A stretch of 35,580 bases of DNA, taken from positions 1 to 35,580 of the forward strand of contig NZ_LNDJ01000065.1 of the NCBI RefSeq assembly GCF_001444505.1, in the 5' to 3' direction. Below are positions 1-8,220 of this stretch, in pieces (within the stretch, counting starts at the first letter, position 1; each line of letters starts with the position of its first letter). Under the pieces are notes generated by a model that was given only the letters and a program-made list of their open reading frames with translations, was not told the origin of the DNA and made no database searches. Source of the stretch: Psychrobacter piscatorii. GTDB lineage: Bacteria; Pseudomonadota; Gammaproteobacteria; Pseudomonadales; Moraxellaceae. The translations under genes and the position numbers were made by a program.

Positions 1-201
1 TCGAATGTTCAACACGCCCTAGGCATTTTTGCTAATTTGCCTTCGTTTATACTTGCTCCACATTTGAGCACACTCGTTATATTTTGCCTGTTACCTTTCA
101 CTTTATACATCGCCTCCACTGCTATGAGTGGTAGGCGAATATGTCAAAAAATGCTACCATCCCTCGATAAATTTTCGCTCAAACAATTCATTTACTTTTG
201 A
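1..201 (+). CDS. possible 3' end of an upstream gene (partial, doubtful)
   Basis: Frame 1 is open from the first base of the window to a TGA at 199-201. It reads as a hydrophobic peptide (for example [15 protein letters not shown]) followed by a basic, membrane-protein-like tail. It would enter from outside the window, so no start is visible. Sixty-six open codons in AT-rich DNA can arise by chance, and I do not recognise a family. If real, it is the C-terminus of a membrane protein lying just upstream of sstT on the same strand. The alternative is that this is simply the upstream region of sstT. Confidence 0.22.
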   Translation, partial: SNVQHALGIFANLPSFILAPHLSTLVIFCLLPFTLYIASTAMSGRRICQKMLPSLDKFSLKQFIYF

Positions 202-221
202 CAGATGTCGAGGATGTACAA

Positions 222-1424
222 ATGCGTTCATTGATTGCGATGTATCAGCGTATCGGGCTGGTGCCGCTCATTATTATTGGTTTGGTATTAGGGGTGCTGA
301 TCGGTTGGCTAGCACCAAGTATCGGTAACGCCATAGGGCTACTTGGTACATTGTTTGTTGGTGCACTAAAAGCCGTGGCGCCTATACTGGTGTTCATTTT
401 GGTCATGGCGGCGATTAGCCAACATCGCAGTGGTAACGAGGTCTACGTAAAACCGGTGTTGATCATGTATATGTTTGGCACTTTTTTGGCTGCCTTGACT
501 GCCGTTGGTGCCAGCTTTTTATTCCCCACTGATCTGGTATTGGTCAACGCCGATATCGCGCAAGTACCACCTGCCGACTTAAAAGAAGTGTTGACGAATT
601 TGTTGATGAATTTGGTTGCCAATCCGGTCAATGCCATCGCTGAGGCCAATTATATCGGTATCTTGGCATGGGCCATCATCATTGGTTTTGCGCTACGCCA
701 AGCCAGCGACACAGCCCGCAATGTCGTTGGTGACTTTGCCGATGCCATCTCGCAAGTGGTCAAGTGGATTATTGCCCTAGCGCCTTTTGGTATTTTGGGT
801 CTGGTTGCCAGTACGGTCGCTGAGACAGGCTTTGCCTCGCTAGCAGGCTATGCCCGTATTTTGATGGTACTGATCAGCTGTATGCTGTTTATCGCTTTGG
901 TCGCAAACCCTATTATCGTGCTTGTTAAGACGGGCAAAAACCCTTATCCACTTGTGTTCAGATGTCTACGCGAATCAGGAATTACAGCCTTCTTTACGCG
1001 CAGTTCAGCCGCCAACATTCCTGTGAATATGAACCTAGCGCGTAAGCTTGGATTGCACGAAGATACTTACTCAGTGACCATCCCGCTAGGAGCAACTATC
1101 AACATGGCGGGTGCGGCGATTACTATTAACGTATTGACCCTTGCTGCCGCTCACACCTTGGGCATTGAGGTGTCTTTTGCTTCAGCGCTTCTATTGAGTT
1201 TGGTGGCGACAATTAGCGCTTGCGGTGCCTCTGGTGTTGCTGGTGGTTCGTTGCTGCTGATTCCATTAGCAGCGAGCTTATTTAGCATACCGAACGACAT
1301 CGCCATGCAAGTGGTTGCCATTGGTTTTATCATCGGTGTGATTCAGGATTCAGCAGAGACCGCACTGAACTCTTCAACGGACGTGCTATTTACCGCAGCA
1401 GCTGATCCTACTTATTCACGTTAA
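222..1424 (+). CDS. sstT: serine/threonine:Na+ symporter SstT
   Basis: This is an inner-membrane dicarboxylate/amino acid:cation symporter (SDF family) that imports serine and threonine with sodium. The protein is about 400 residues, close to the E. coli SstT length of 414. Family signatures are visible along the whole chain: [19 protein letters not shown] near the N-terminus, [14 protein letters not shown] and [21 protein letters not shown] hairpin motifs in the C-terminal half, [17 protein letters not shown], and the terminal [16 protein letters not shown]. The ATG at 222 has a GAGG ribosome binding site at 210-213. A TTG at 198 would add eight residues but lacks a comparable site. A strong bidirectional terminator follows, so the gene is probably monocistronic. 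Identification is by recall of the family and is very secure. Confidence 0.96.
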   Translation: MRSLIAMYQRIGLVPLIIIGLVLGVLIGWLAPSIGNAIGLLGTLFVGALKAVAPILVFILVMAAISQHRSGNEVYVKPVLIMYMFGTFLAALTAVGASFLFPTDLVLVNADIAQVPPADLKEVLTNLLMNLVANPVNAIAEANYIGILAWAIIIGFALRQASDTARNVVGDFADAISQVVKWIIALAPFGILGLVASTVAETGFASLAGYARILMVLISCMLFIALVANPIIVLVKTGKNPYPLVFRCLRESGITAFFTRSSAANIPVNMNLARKLGLHEDTYSVTIPLGATINMAGAAITINVLTLAAAHTLGIEVSFASALLLSLVATISACGASGVAGGSLLLIPLAASLFSIPNDIAMQVVAIGFIIGVIQDSAETALNSSTDVLFTAAADPTYSR

Positions 1425-1450
1425 TTTTTAGCAAAGCATTTTCTGTCGAT

Positions 1451-1479
1451 AAAAAAAGGCCTAATAAAGGCCTTTTTTT
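1451..1479. terminator. bidirectional intrinsic terminator between sstT and cbpM
   Basis: Seven A, then GGCC, a seven-base loop, GGCC and seven T. The A7/T7 flanks extend the stem, and on either strand the hairpin is followed by a T tract. It lies between the convergent sstT and cbpM genes and can serve both. Confidence 0.9.
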
Positions 1480-1501
1480 ATGCGGTATTTTTAGGTCTTA
1501 A

Positions 1502-1825
1502 CTACTTTATACTGTCGATCTCAACCTCTATGATAGGCGTTTGGCGCTCAGACTGACGTTTGAATTGACGTAGCTGCTCAACCTCATCTAACAGCTCAAG
1601 TATCAACCCAATGGCAGGCACGCTGGCATCAAAATCACGGCTGAGTCGTGAGGCACGGCGCACGGTTGTCAGCTGATAGCCAGTGAATTGCTCACGTTCT
1701 GGCACATCGTATTCAATAATACTTTCTTCAATCAATTCGATGACCCATTGGCGCTCTTGGCCACAAGCAGAGACAAGCTCATCTAAGCTCATAATAATAT
1801 CGGTAAATTCAGGCGAGTGGTTCAT
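1502..1825 (-). CDS. cbpM: chaperone modulator CbpM
   Basis: The 107-residue protein has the CbpM / MerR_2-like fold pattern: an N-terminal helix-turn-helix-like half (SLDELVSACGQERQWVIELIE), then GYQLTTVRRASRLSRDFD, then a C-terminal helix with the typical PAIGLILELLDEVEQLRQ. In E. coli CbpM binds the J-domain of CbpA and blocks both its DNA binding and its cochaperone activity. Here it lies 93 bp downstream of cbpA on the same strand, the usual cbpA-cbpM order, which strongly supports the call. The start ATG has a GAGG upstream. Transcription ends at the shared hairpin at 1451-1479. Length is close to the usual ~100 residues. Confidence 0.9.
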   Translation of the reverse strand: MNHSPEFTDIIMSLDELVSACGQERQWVIELIEESIIEYDVPEREQFTGYQLTTVRRASRLSRDFDASVPAIGLILELLDEVEQLRQFKRQSERQTPIIEVEIDSIK

Positions 1826-1918
1826 AGCTATTATCCTCGTTTTCTCTTTATTTCATCCTTGGTGCATTCATCTCTATGGCTAACTATAATGATGAAAGTC
1901 GACCATCAAGCGCATGGA

Positions 1919-2947
1919 TTAACGGTTGATAGTGGTGCCGGCAAAGGCTTGCTTGAGCTGCTCATAAGCCTGTCTTGCCGCATCGCTACTGACATCAGGG
2001 TTAATGATATTTAAGGTCAAGTATAAATCGCCCGCTTGCTTGGCAGGGATACCTTTGCCCTTTAGACGCAGATTGCTACCAGACTTACTGTTTTTGGGAA
2101 TAGTCACACCAAGCGTGCCAGCTGGCGTGCTGACATTAATTTTTTCACCCAATGCGGCTTCCCATGGTGCGATATTGACAGTCTGGTAAACGTCTGCACC
2201 TTCTATACGGATATTGTCATCATGGCGGATTTTTACTTTTAAGAACAAATCACCATTTTTGCCATTACTACTGCCAGCAGCACCTTGCCCGCTCAAGCGA
2301 ATTTGCTTGCCATCGGTAATGCCTTTTGGAATTTTAATTTTGAGCGTTTTGTTGTCGTAGCTCACCTCGCCATTAGGCTGACGCACAGGAACGTTTAACT
2401 TGATGCTATAGTCGTCCCCTTGATAGACTGAAGACAGATCGACCGTAATCTCGGCATGTTGGTCCTGACCTTTACTATCTTGCGTCCCAAAACCGCCACC
2501 GAAAGGGTCAAACCCTTGGCTTTGAGAGCGACCACCAGCCTGACCACTGGCTGAACCACGCGCCCCGCGACCAAACGCTGAAAAAATATCATCGAAACGA
2601 AAGCCGCCATCGCCAAATGCTTCGCCATCGCCGAACTGGCCTTTGATATCCTCCCAGCGAAAACCGCCTTGCGACGCTCCCGCCTGACCGCCAAAACCAC
2701 CAAACCCGCCTGCACCACCTTGTCCAGCGAACGGGTTGTCCAACATCGCATCGTATTCGGCACGCTTGTCTTTATCTCTAATGGTTTCATAAGCGTTATT
2801 AATCTCAGCAATCTTACTATCCGCGTCTGGATCATCACTGACATCAGGATGGAATTGACGCACAAGCTTACGGTATTTTTTTTTGATCTCGGCGTCTGTG
2901 GCGTCTTTTTTGACCCCTAAAATGTCATAGTAATTTTTCTCTGCCAT
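1919..2947 (-). CDS. cbpA: curved DNA-binding protein / DnaJ-class cochaperone CbpA
   Basis: A class II J-protein of 342 residues. The J-domain occupies about residues 1-70, with the HPD motif that stimulates DnaK ATPase within QFHPDVSDD. A long Gly/Phe-rich linker (about 73-155, several GGFGG blocks) follows. The C-terminal substrate-binding domains have no CxxCxGxG zinc finger, which separates it from the true DnaJ at 18075. E. coli CbpA is a nucleoid-associated DNA-binding protein and a DnaJ paralogue active in stationary phase. The Gly/Phe linker here is longer than in E. coli (306 residues total), which explains the extra length. A GAGGAAAA ribosome binding site precedes the ATG. It is co-oriented with cbpM downstream. 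Confidence 0.95.
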   Translation of the reverse strand: MAEKNYYDILGVKKDATDAEIKKKYRKLVRQFHPDVSDDPDADSKIAEINNAYETIRDKDKRAEYDAMLDNPFAGQGGAGGFGGFGGQAGASQGGFRWEDIKGQFGDGEAFGDGGFRFDDIFSAFGRGARGSASGQAGGRSQSQGFDPFGGGFGTQDSKGQDQHAEITVDLSSVYQGDDYSIKLNVPVRQPNGEVSYDNKTLKIKIPKGITDGKQIRLSGQGAAGSSNGKNGDLFLKVKIRHDDNIRIEGADVYQTVNIAPWEAALGEKINVSTPAGTLGVTIPKNSKSGSNLRLKGKGIPAKQAGDLYLTLNIINPDVSSDAARQAYEQLKQAFAGTTINR

Positions 2948-3163
2948 GTTATTTTCCTCAACATAAAAACATATCAGTCATACCGAATTGCCAACTGTAG
3001 AATGGATCATATCGATCCATATTAGTGTTCGGTATAGTCATTTTTTATAGTCCATACTTTATGATAGCAATAATCAAAATAAACACCGTTATAAAAATAT
3101 TACCAGTAATCTTACCAATTCATTGCAGCATCTCTGTCACCACTGATGACCAATACTCACCAC
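2948..3163. promoter_or_regulatory. cbpA upstream region with nested inverted repeats
   Basis: This is the gene-free interval upstream of leftward cbpA. Inner arms ATGGATC (3002-3008) and GATCCAT (3014-3020) surround a 5-base spacer. They sit between outer arms TACCGAA (2981-2987) and TTCGGTA (3028-3034). On the cbpA strand the sequence TATGAT overlaps the inner repeat and could be a -10. This could be an operator or a transcript hairpin; no known regulator motif is recognised. The rest of the interval is plain AT-rich DNA. Confidence 0.4.
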
Positions 3164-3200
3164 AAAAAAAAGAGCAAACAGTGACTGTTTGCTCTTTTTT
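3164..3200 (-). terminator. intrinsic terminator downstream of the bor-like pair
   Basis: Perfect arms AAAAAAGAGCAAACAGT / ACTGTTTGCTCTTTTTT flank a two-base loop, with a T run on both strands. It lies 77 bp beyond the stop of the leftward lipoprotein pair and is the natural end of that transcript. It would also stop rightward read-through. Confidence 0.9.
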
Positions 3201-3277
3201 AACGGCTCTAAGATACAACGCTCCACATCGATCAATTAATGGTCAAAATAAATGATGTGAGGTATTGATAACGTCTC

Positions 3278-3577
3278 TTATCGACAGAAAACTTTAGCCG
3301 TACGAGGGGTATAAATGCCAAAAGTGACCAAACCTAGTGCGATGTCTTTGGCTTCTTGTACTGTTTGAACTTTGGCAACATTTTGTGCGCCGCCGCATAC
3401 TTCAGCAGCGTTTACAGTCTGTTCTTGCCCAATACCGCCAATAAAGAAGGTCTGTGACTTAGTATATTCTGGAGTGGTATTTTGAGTTGGTTGAATAAGA
3501 CCTGTTTGGGTTGCACAACCTGATAACAATAATACTGAACCCATCACTGCCATTGTTAGTAGTTTTTTCATATTCAT
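3278..3577 (-). CDS. Bor/Iss-family lipoprotein, second of a tandem pair
   Basis: A 99-residue outer-membrane-type lipoprotein. The signal peptide MNMKKLLTMAVMGSVLLLSGC carries a lipobox LSGC, so Cys21 should be lipidated. The mature part has the Bor family pattern: FFIGGIGQEQTVNAAEVCGG in the middle and GIYTPRTAKVFC at the end, with two conserved cysteines. Lambda Bor and E. coli Iss, the best-known members, are linked to serum resistance; that role is family knowledge, not something seen here. The gene lies 6 bp downstream of its paralogue and they almost certainly share a transcript. The RBS overlaps the end of the upstream gene. Confidence 0.85.
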   Translation of the reverse strand: MNMKKLLTMAVMGSVLLLSGCATQTGLIQPTQNTTPEYTKSQTFFIGGIGQEQTVNAAEVCGGAQNVAKVQTVQEAKDIALGLVTFGIYTPRTAKVFCR

Positions 3578-3583
3578 TATTCC

Positions 3584-3883
3584 TTACTTGCAGTAAACAC
3601 GGACTTGGCGTGGGGTATAGATACCTGAAGATATAAAACCTAGCGCAATATTGATAAAGTTGCTTTGCGTTTGGATACTAGCCACATTCTCTTTGCCTTG
3701 GCAAACTTCGGCCGCGTCAATGTCTTGCTCTTGACCCAAACCGCTGACAAAGAAAGTCTGCATTTTATCAGCATCAGCCTTCGTAGCGGCTGTCGGTGCA
3801 GTCGATGAAGACACAAGATAGTTTTGCGTCGCACATCCTGATGTCAAAACAGCGAGCAATGCCACAGCAACAACTTTTTTCAT
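3584..3883 (-). CDS. Bor/Iss-family lipoprotein, first of a tandem pair
   Basis: About 99 residues from the ATG at 3883, which has a well-spaced GGAG upstream; an ATG four codons earlier (3895) overlaps that site and is less likely. The signal peptide ends in lipobox LTSGC. The body matches its neighbour and Bor proteins: QTFFVSGLGQEQDIDAAEVC and GIYTPRQVRVYC, with the conserved cysteine pair. The two proteins are clearly paralogues, with the middle and the C-terminus far more alike than the linker after the lipobox. Adjacent paralogues on one strand point to local gene duplication. Function in this organism is unknown. Confidence 0.85.
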   Translation of the reverse strand: MKKVVAVALLAVLTSGCATQNYLVSSSTAPTAATKADADKMQTFFVSGLGQEQDIDAAEVCQGKENVASIQTQSNFINIALGFISSGIYTPRQVRVYCK

Positions 3884-3919
3884 ACGTGACTCCATTAGTT
3901 AATATTTGTTGGGAAGAAA

Positions 3920-3948
3920 AGTCTAAGCTTAAAGTCTCTTTTATGCAA
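3920..3948 (-). promoter_or_regulatory. candidate sigma-70 promoter of the bor-like pair
   Basis: On the minus strand TTGCAT, a 17-base spacer and TAGACT lie about 40 bp upstream of the first lipoprotein start. Spacing is ideal and each hexamer is close to consensus. No regulator site, including a PhoP box, was recognised next to it. Confidence 0.4.
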
Positions 3949-4662
3949 CTGTTTTGTAAGAAAACTTATAGAAATATATCTCTATAGTAAATATTGCTCT
4001 AGATGACTTCCTAGAATACTTTATATCACTGACTTTTATTGATGTAATGAAAATTGAAAAATATAAGATAAAGACAAAAATAAAGCCGCCTAATGATTAA
4101 TAAAAGTGATGAGACCGTCTTTTTTACTCAATGATTGTTGTTTATATTTACTGAAATATTCCAACCTCTATTTTTTAACAGCCATGCACCTCCATGTTTT
4201 TCTTAATGACTCGCCATACGATATGGCCAGTTTTTTCAACCAGCCTAAAGCAATCAATAATTTTGGTTTTTTACAGTTTAGTAATAAAATAGAAAGCTTT
4301 TATTACAATAAAACAGACTGTTTTCGGTAGGCTTTTCGCGGTCAAAACTTACTATATCGATAGTATTCGTATTTATATATCACTTATTTGCATTTTGTTA
4401 TCCGTTTTCTGCTCTCTTGTTGACTTCTTAGTAAGAATTATTCTCTATAAGCCTATGCTCGGTACTCATTCTTCCATTATTTTTAGTCAAAAATAATATT
4501 TTTCCCTTAAAAAACAAGCATTTGACCTCATGAGTTTTTTACACGGCTGTAATAGTTTGACAATCTATATCTTGTAAAATCCCTTCCTTATTCATACTCA
4601 TAGGGGTATGACAACATAGGCAAGCATCGCTGTCTATTTCATAAATTGCTTATAGGTCATGA
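3949..4662. other. 714-bp AT-rich gap without a recognisable gene
   Basis: The stretch between the divergent bor-like pair and the RlpA-like gene is strongly AT-rich. The longest open frame (4106-4330, plus strand) begins at a GTG with no good ribosome binding site, and its translation has no recognisable motif; I do not call it a gene. No long inverted repeat, tRNA or tandem repeat was found. The right end must contain the promoter of the gene at 4663. The stretch could be degenerated coding DNA. Confidence 0.5.
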
Positions 4663-5025
4663 ATGTCATATTTAATTAAGTCTTTGGTTGTCACGTTATC
4701 ACTATTACTGAGTACCACAGTTTTTGCGGCCAATACCAGTTATTACGGCAGCAAGTTTCATGGTAAACGCACTGCAAGTGGTAGTATCTTTAACATGAAC
4801 TCACTAACCGCTGCCCATCGCACGTTACCGTTTGGCACAAAAGTTCAAGTGACCAACCAAAAAACAAAAAAAAGTGTCGTGGTCAAAATCACAGACCGAG
4901 GCCCCTATATTCGAGGCCGTATTCTTGATTTATCGAAAGCTGCTGCTAGTCAAATCGATTGCCAGCTCTGTACGACCACAATGAAAGTATTGTCTTATGG
5001 TGATGGTAAATACCGTAAGGAATAA
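4663..5025 (+). CDS. small secreted RlpA-like (double-psi beta-barrel) protein
   Basis: A 120-residue exported protein with signal peptide MSYLIKSLVVTLSLLLSTTVFAA (cleavage after VFA). The rest is a single RlpA-type DPBB domain: YYGSKFHGKRTASG, AAHRTLPFGTKVQVTN, VVVKITDRGPYIRGRILDLSKAAA. RlpA proteins are septal or cell-wall lytic transglycosylases acting on denuded glycan strands, and the catalytic Asp lies in the conserved ITDRGP region. This copy lacks the SPOR domain and the lipobox of full-length RlpA (about 360 residues in E. coli). It is therefore a minimal, probably soluble periplasmic version and may be a hydrolase accessory rather than the main RlpA. A terminator follows immediately. 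Confidence 0.85.
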   Translation: MSYLIKSLVVTLSLLLSTTVFAANTSYYGSKFHGKRTASGSIFNMNSLTAAHRTLPFGTKVQVTNQKTKKSVVVKITDRGPYIRGRILDLSKAAASQIDCQLCTTTMKVLSYGDGKYRKE

Positions 5026-5043
5026 TGTTGCAAAAAACGATGT

Positions 5044-5076
5044 AAAAAAAGGGAGGGCTGATGCCCTCCCTTTTTT
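5044..5076. terminator. bidirectional terminator between the rlpA-like gene and yheS
   Basis: GGGAGGGC / GCCCTCCC arms with loop TGAT, preceded by A7 and followed by T6. It lies between convergent genes and works on either strand. Confidence 0.93.
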
Positions 5077-5133
5077 ATGTTTGATTACTTACGACGAAAA
5101 TCGCTTAACAGCCAAATCTCATATAACTTGCTA

Positions 5134-7164
5134 CTAAAATTCCGCTTCCATTTCTTCTAGCGTCGTCATCGATAGCAGCAATTTTTCTTCGTTATCGCTG
5201 TGCTGCTGCTGTAGCGCGGTTTGCTCATTGAGTAAGACCAGTAAGTCCGCCTTACGGCTTTCTTCGTACAACTCGGTATCAGCCAGCTTTTCCTCAAGCG
5301 TTGCAAGCTGCCCTTCAATCTTGGCAAGTGCTTTTTCTGTCTCTTCTATCTCGCGGCGGATAGGTGCAGTGCGCTTACGCTGTTCAGCGGCTAATTTGCG
5401 TTGTTCTTCTTTACTAAGTGCAGGCGTTGTCACTTTACTTTTTGATGCATTATCAGGTGCTGTATTGCTCACTTGATTGGTCACTTGGCTATTGCCTGTT
5501 TCACGTGAAACGAATTTTTTGCTCTCTTTTTTACTTTTCTTCTTAATGCTACTTTTGTCTTGTGAGTTTTCTTGCTTACGCTTTTCTGCCAGCCATTTGC
5601 CGTAGTCACTGATGTCACCGTCAAACTCATCGATTTGACCATCATGAACCAGATACAGCTCATCACAGACATTGGCAATTAGCTCACGATCATGCGACAC
5701 CAATACCACCGCGCCCTGAAACCCTTGCAAGGCAATGGTCAATGCTTGACGCATTTGTAAGTCCAAATGGTTGGTTGGCTCATCGAGGACAAGGACATTT
5801 GGACGTTGCCAGACGATCAATGCTAAGGTCAAGCGCGCACGCTCACCACCAGAGAATAGCTCACTAGGGGTGTCAATACGATCTCCGCGAAAATCAAAGC
5901 TGCCCAAAAATGAGCGTAACACGGCATCAGAGGTTTTGCCTGCTAGGCGTCGCAGCATCTCTATCGGCGTGGCTTTGGCATCCAAGATATCCATTTGATG
6001 CTGATTAAAGTAGCCAAGCTTAAGGGTGTCAGAGACACGGTAGGTGCCTGTCAATACACCAAGCTCACCAACCAATGCCTTAATAAGTGTGGATTTACCT
6101 GCGCCATTCATGCCCAATAGGCCAATACGCGTATCCGGCGTCACTTGCACATTGGCATCACGCAGTAGCGGCGTCTCGCTGTAGCCAATATCTGCATGGG
6201 TCAGCTCAATCAGCGGTGAGCTCATGTTTGCCGGTTCATAAAAGCGAAAAGAGAATGGGTTGTCAGCCATCATTGGTGAGAGCTCCGACATGCGCTCTAA
6301 CTGCTTGATACGGCTTTGGGCTTGCTTGGCTTTACTGGCTTTGGCACGGAAACGACGAATGAAATCATCCAAATGCGCCTTGGTCGCTTCTTGCTTCTCA
6401 AACGCTTGCTGCTGCTGCGCCATGCGCTCGTGACGGGTGCGAATGAACTGTTGATAATTACCCGTATAAAGGGTTATTTTTTGCTGCTCGACATGCAAGA
6501 TATGACCGACGGTAGCATCCAAAAACGCTTGATCATGCGAGATGACGATGACCAGTCCGGTATAAGCATTGATCCAAGTCTCCAGCCAGAGAATGGCGTC
6601 TAAGTCTAAATGGTTGGTCGGCTCATCGAGTAACATCAGATCAGCGCGGCTCATCAAAGTTTTGGCGAGGTTTAAGCGCATGCGCCAGCCACCTGAAAAC
6701 CCTGAGACAGGCAGCTCGTGCTGACTGGTGTTAAACCCAAGGCCTGCCATGATTTGTGCCGCTTTGGTCGGCGTACGGTAGCCATCGATTTCATCGAACT
6801 GCTGATGCAACACCCCAATTTGCTCATCACTGACGCTACTTAAGTCATTGAGAGCTGCATTGATCTCATACCATTGCTCATCACCGCTCAACACGTAATC
6901 AATTGCCGTCTGATCACTGGCTCCGACTTCCTGCGCCATATGCGCGACATGCCAGCTATCAGGAATACTGACCTCACCTTTATCGAGCGTGACCTCGGTA
7001 TCGCCCTTGCCCATTTGCGTCAACAATAAGGCAAATAAAGTCGATTTGCCGGTGCCGTTGTTGCCTGTTAAGCCAACTTTATGACCTGGATGTAGCTGAA
7101 AGCTTGTACCTGCAAACAATTCACGACCATCACGGCGAACACCAACGTCTTTAAATTCGATCAT
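5134..7164 (-). CDS. yheS: ABC-F family ATPase YheS
   Basis: A 676-residue cytosolic protein with two ABC cassettes and no membrane segments. Cassette 1 has Walker A GNNGTGKST (34-42), signature SGGWRMRLNLA (157-167) and Walker B LMLLDEP (176-182). Cassette 2 has Walker A GMNGAGKST (351-359), signature SGGERARLTLAL and LVLDEPTNHLDLQ near 458-470. The linker between cassettes is rich in charged helices (AKASKAKQAQSRIKQLERM), as in ABC-F proteins that reach into the ribosomal E/P site. Sequence order and motifs match E. coli YheS (637 residues). The extra length is a lysine-rich, low-complexity insert around 530-590 before the C-terminal coiled coil. That insert contains a ParB-site-like sequence in its DNA (5497-5512). 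Confidence 0.94.
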   Translation of the reverse strand: MIEFKDVGVRRDGRELFAGTSFQLHPGHKVGLTGNNGTGKSTLFALLLTQMGKGDTEVTLDKGEVSIPDSWHVAHMAQEVGASDQTAIDYVLSGDEQWYEINAALNDLSSVSDEQIGVLHQQFDEIDGYRTPTKAAQIMAGLGFNTSQHELPVSGFSGGWRMRLNLAKTLMSRADLMLLDEPTNHLDLDAILWLETWINAYTGLVIVISHDQAFLDATVGHILHVEQQKITLYTGNYQQFIRTRHERMAQQQQAFEKQEATKAHLDDFIRRFRAKASKAKQAQSRIKQLERMSELSPMMADNPFSFRFYEPANMSSPLIELTHADIGYSETPLLRDANVQVTPDTRIGLLGMNGAGKSTLIKALVGELGVLTGTYRVSDTLKLGYFNQHQMDILDAKATPIEMLRRLAGKTSDAVLRSFLGSFDFRGDRIDTPSELFSGGERARLTLALIVWQRPNVLVLDEPTNHLDLQMRQALTIALQGFQGAVVLVSHDRELIANVCDELYLVHDGQIDEFDGDISDYGKWLAEKRKQENSQDKSSIKKKSKKESKKFVSRETGNSQVTNQVSNTAPDNASKSKVTTPALSKEEQRKLAAEQRKRTAPIRREIEETEKALAKIEGQLATLEEKLADTELYEESRKADLLVLLNEQTALQQQHSDNEEKLLLSMTTLEEMEAEF
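5497..5512. promoter_or_regulatory. parS: parS-like ParB binding site inside yheS
   Basis: TGTTTCACGTGAAACG contains the perfect 14-bp palindrome GTTTCACGTGAAAC, the core of the bacterial chromosomal parS consensus, and matches the classic 16-mer at 15 of 16 positions. It lies in the low-complexity linker region of yheS, where the protein sequence is least constrained (codons for FVSRET). ParB of Moraxellaceae is expected to recognise this consensus because it is conserved across most bacteria. That step is inference. Confidence 0.8.
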
Positions 7165-7719
7165 ATAATTTCTTCATCTCAGCAATAATATAAATATAGG
7201 GCAATAAGAAACACACATAGGGTATGCCAACTGGCGGCTATTATTTCAAACGCTTGCCACATAGGCAAACAATTAAATAACTATTTCAAAACGAAGTGTT
7301 TTAAAATTAAGCATTTATGCCAATGACCCTAGATTATATAATCATTATCAGCCGATCGATACGAATGACTATAACAAGACTTTTGGCAGCCATATACTCT
7401 CGCACAAATAATGAGTATAACCTTGATAGCTATAAAAGTTTTGATTCATTAGTTCTGGTAAGGACGATGACTCTTGACAAGCGAATGAATACCCCCATTA
7501 TGATATACTGCTAAAGATAAGTGCTCACCATCAATAAAGTGCTTTGGTGGCACAAACACCGTATTGATATTGCACAAACAGCTTATAATGCACCAATAGC
7601 TTTGCCATAACGACAGCACCCAATTAAATCAAACGCCGTGCGTATCTTTATTTGCAATCATTTTGTTGCAAACCCAAACAGGACGACGACCGCATTTGAT
7701 CCTAGCAACTGAGGTAGAT
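7165..7719. other. 555-bp intergenic region upstream of erpA
   Basis: No gene is supported here. It must hold the divergent promoters of yheS (leftward) and erpA (rightward). Candidate promoter parts on the plus strand are TTGACA (7474-7479) with TATGAT (7499-7504, 19-bp spacer), and a TATAAT at 7584-7589 with no convincing -35. An in-frame TTG at 7663 precedes the erpA start but lacks a ribosome binding site. No IscR-type motif could be assigned with confidence. Confidence 0.45.
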
Positions 7720-8100
7720 ATGAACGAATCAGCCAACCAATTTAATCCAAGCTCAAATCAGCCAGTAGATCCTACGGTATTAAGCCTAACCGACAGTGCG
7801 GCACAAAAAGTACGCCGTCTGCGCGAAGAAGAAGGTGATAGCGAACTGATGCTACGCGTCTATGTGACGGGCGGCGGCTGTTCAGGTTTTTCTTATGGCT
7901 TTAACTTTGCCAACGACTTAAATGAAGACGATGCCAATTTTGATAATGGTGATGTGACCTTGGTTGTTGACTCACTCAGCTATCAATATTTGCAAGGCTC
8001 TACCGTTGACTACACTGAAGGGTTAGAAGGCGCACGTTTTGTCGTGACCAACCCCAATGCCACCACCACTTGCGGCTGTGGCTCGTCATTTTCTATTTAA
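7720..8100 (+). CDS. erpA: iron-sulfur cluster insertion protein ErpA
   Basis: An A-type Fe-S carrier of 126 residues. It ends in the family hallmark [10 protein letters not shown] and has [11 protein letters not shown] in the middle, so the three cluster-binding cysteines are 54, 118 and 120. The region [19 protein letters not shown] is nearly identical to E. coli ErpA, which distinguishes it from IscA and SufA. ErpA delivers clusters to essential enzymes such as IspG and IspH. The ATG at 7720 follows GAGG at the correct distance; the preceding in-frame codons have no homologous counterpart. The N-terminal 20 residues (Asn/Pro/Ser rich) are an extension over E. coli (114 residues). It is a single gene with its own terminator. 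Confidence 0.95.
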   Translation: MNESANQFNPSSNQPVDPTVLSLTDSAAQKVRRLREEEGDSELMLRVYVTGGGCSGFSYGFNFANDLNEDDANFDNGDVTLVVDSLSYQYLQGSTVDYTEGLEGARFVVTNPNATTTCGCGSSFSI

Positions 8101-8179
8101 ACTGACGACAACGCCATGACTGTATGGATGATGCCATGGTGCGTTGGCACTGTGTTTGATGGCTTATAGCATGACTGTC

Positions 8180-8212
8180 AAAGCATCTATCTCTTGGGTA
8201 GATGCTTTTTTT
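8180..8212 (+). terminator. erpA terminator
   Basis: Arms AAGCATCTA (8181-8189) and TAGATGCTT (8199-8207), nine-base loop, followed by a run of T. It lies 80 bp after the erpA stop. Confidence 0.9.
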
Positions 8213-8220
8213 GGCCAACG

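Noticed and set aside
944..952. TTATCCACT, one mismatch from a DnaA box
   Set aside because: Single site inside sstT; no cluster of boxes, AT-rich unwinding region or dnaA/dnaN nearby, so it is not an origin.
4106..4330. 74-codon open frame in the large AT-rich gap
   Set aside because: GTG start without ribosome binding site, no recognisable motif, composition like the surrounding non-coding DNA.
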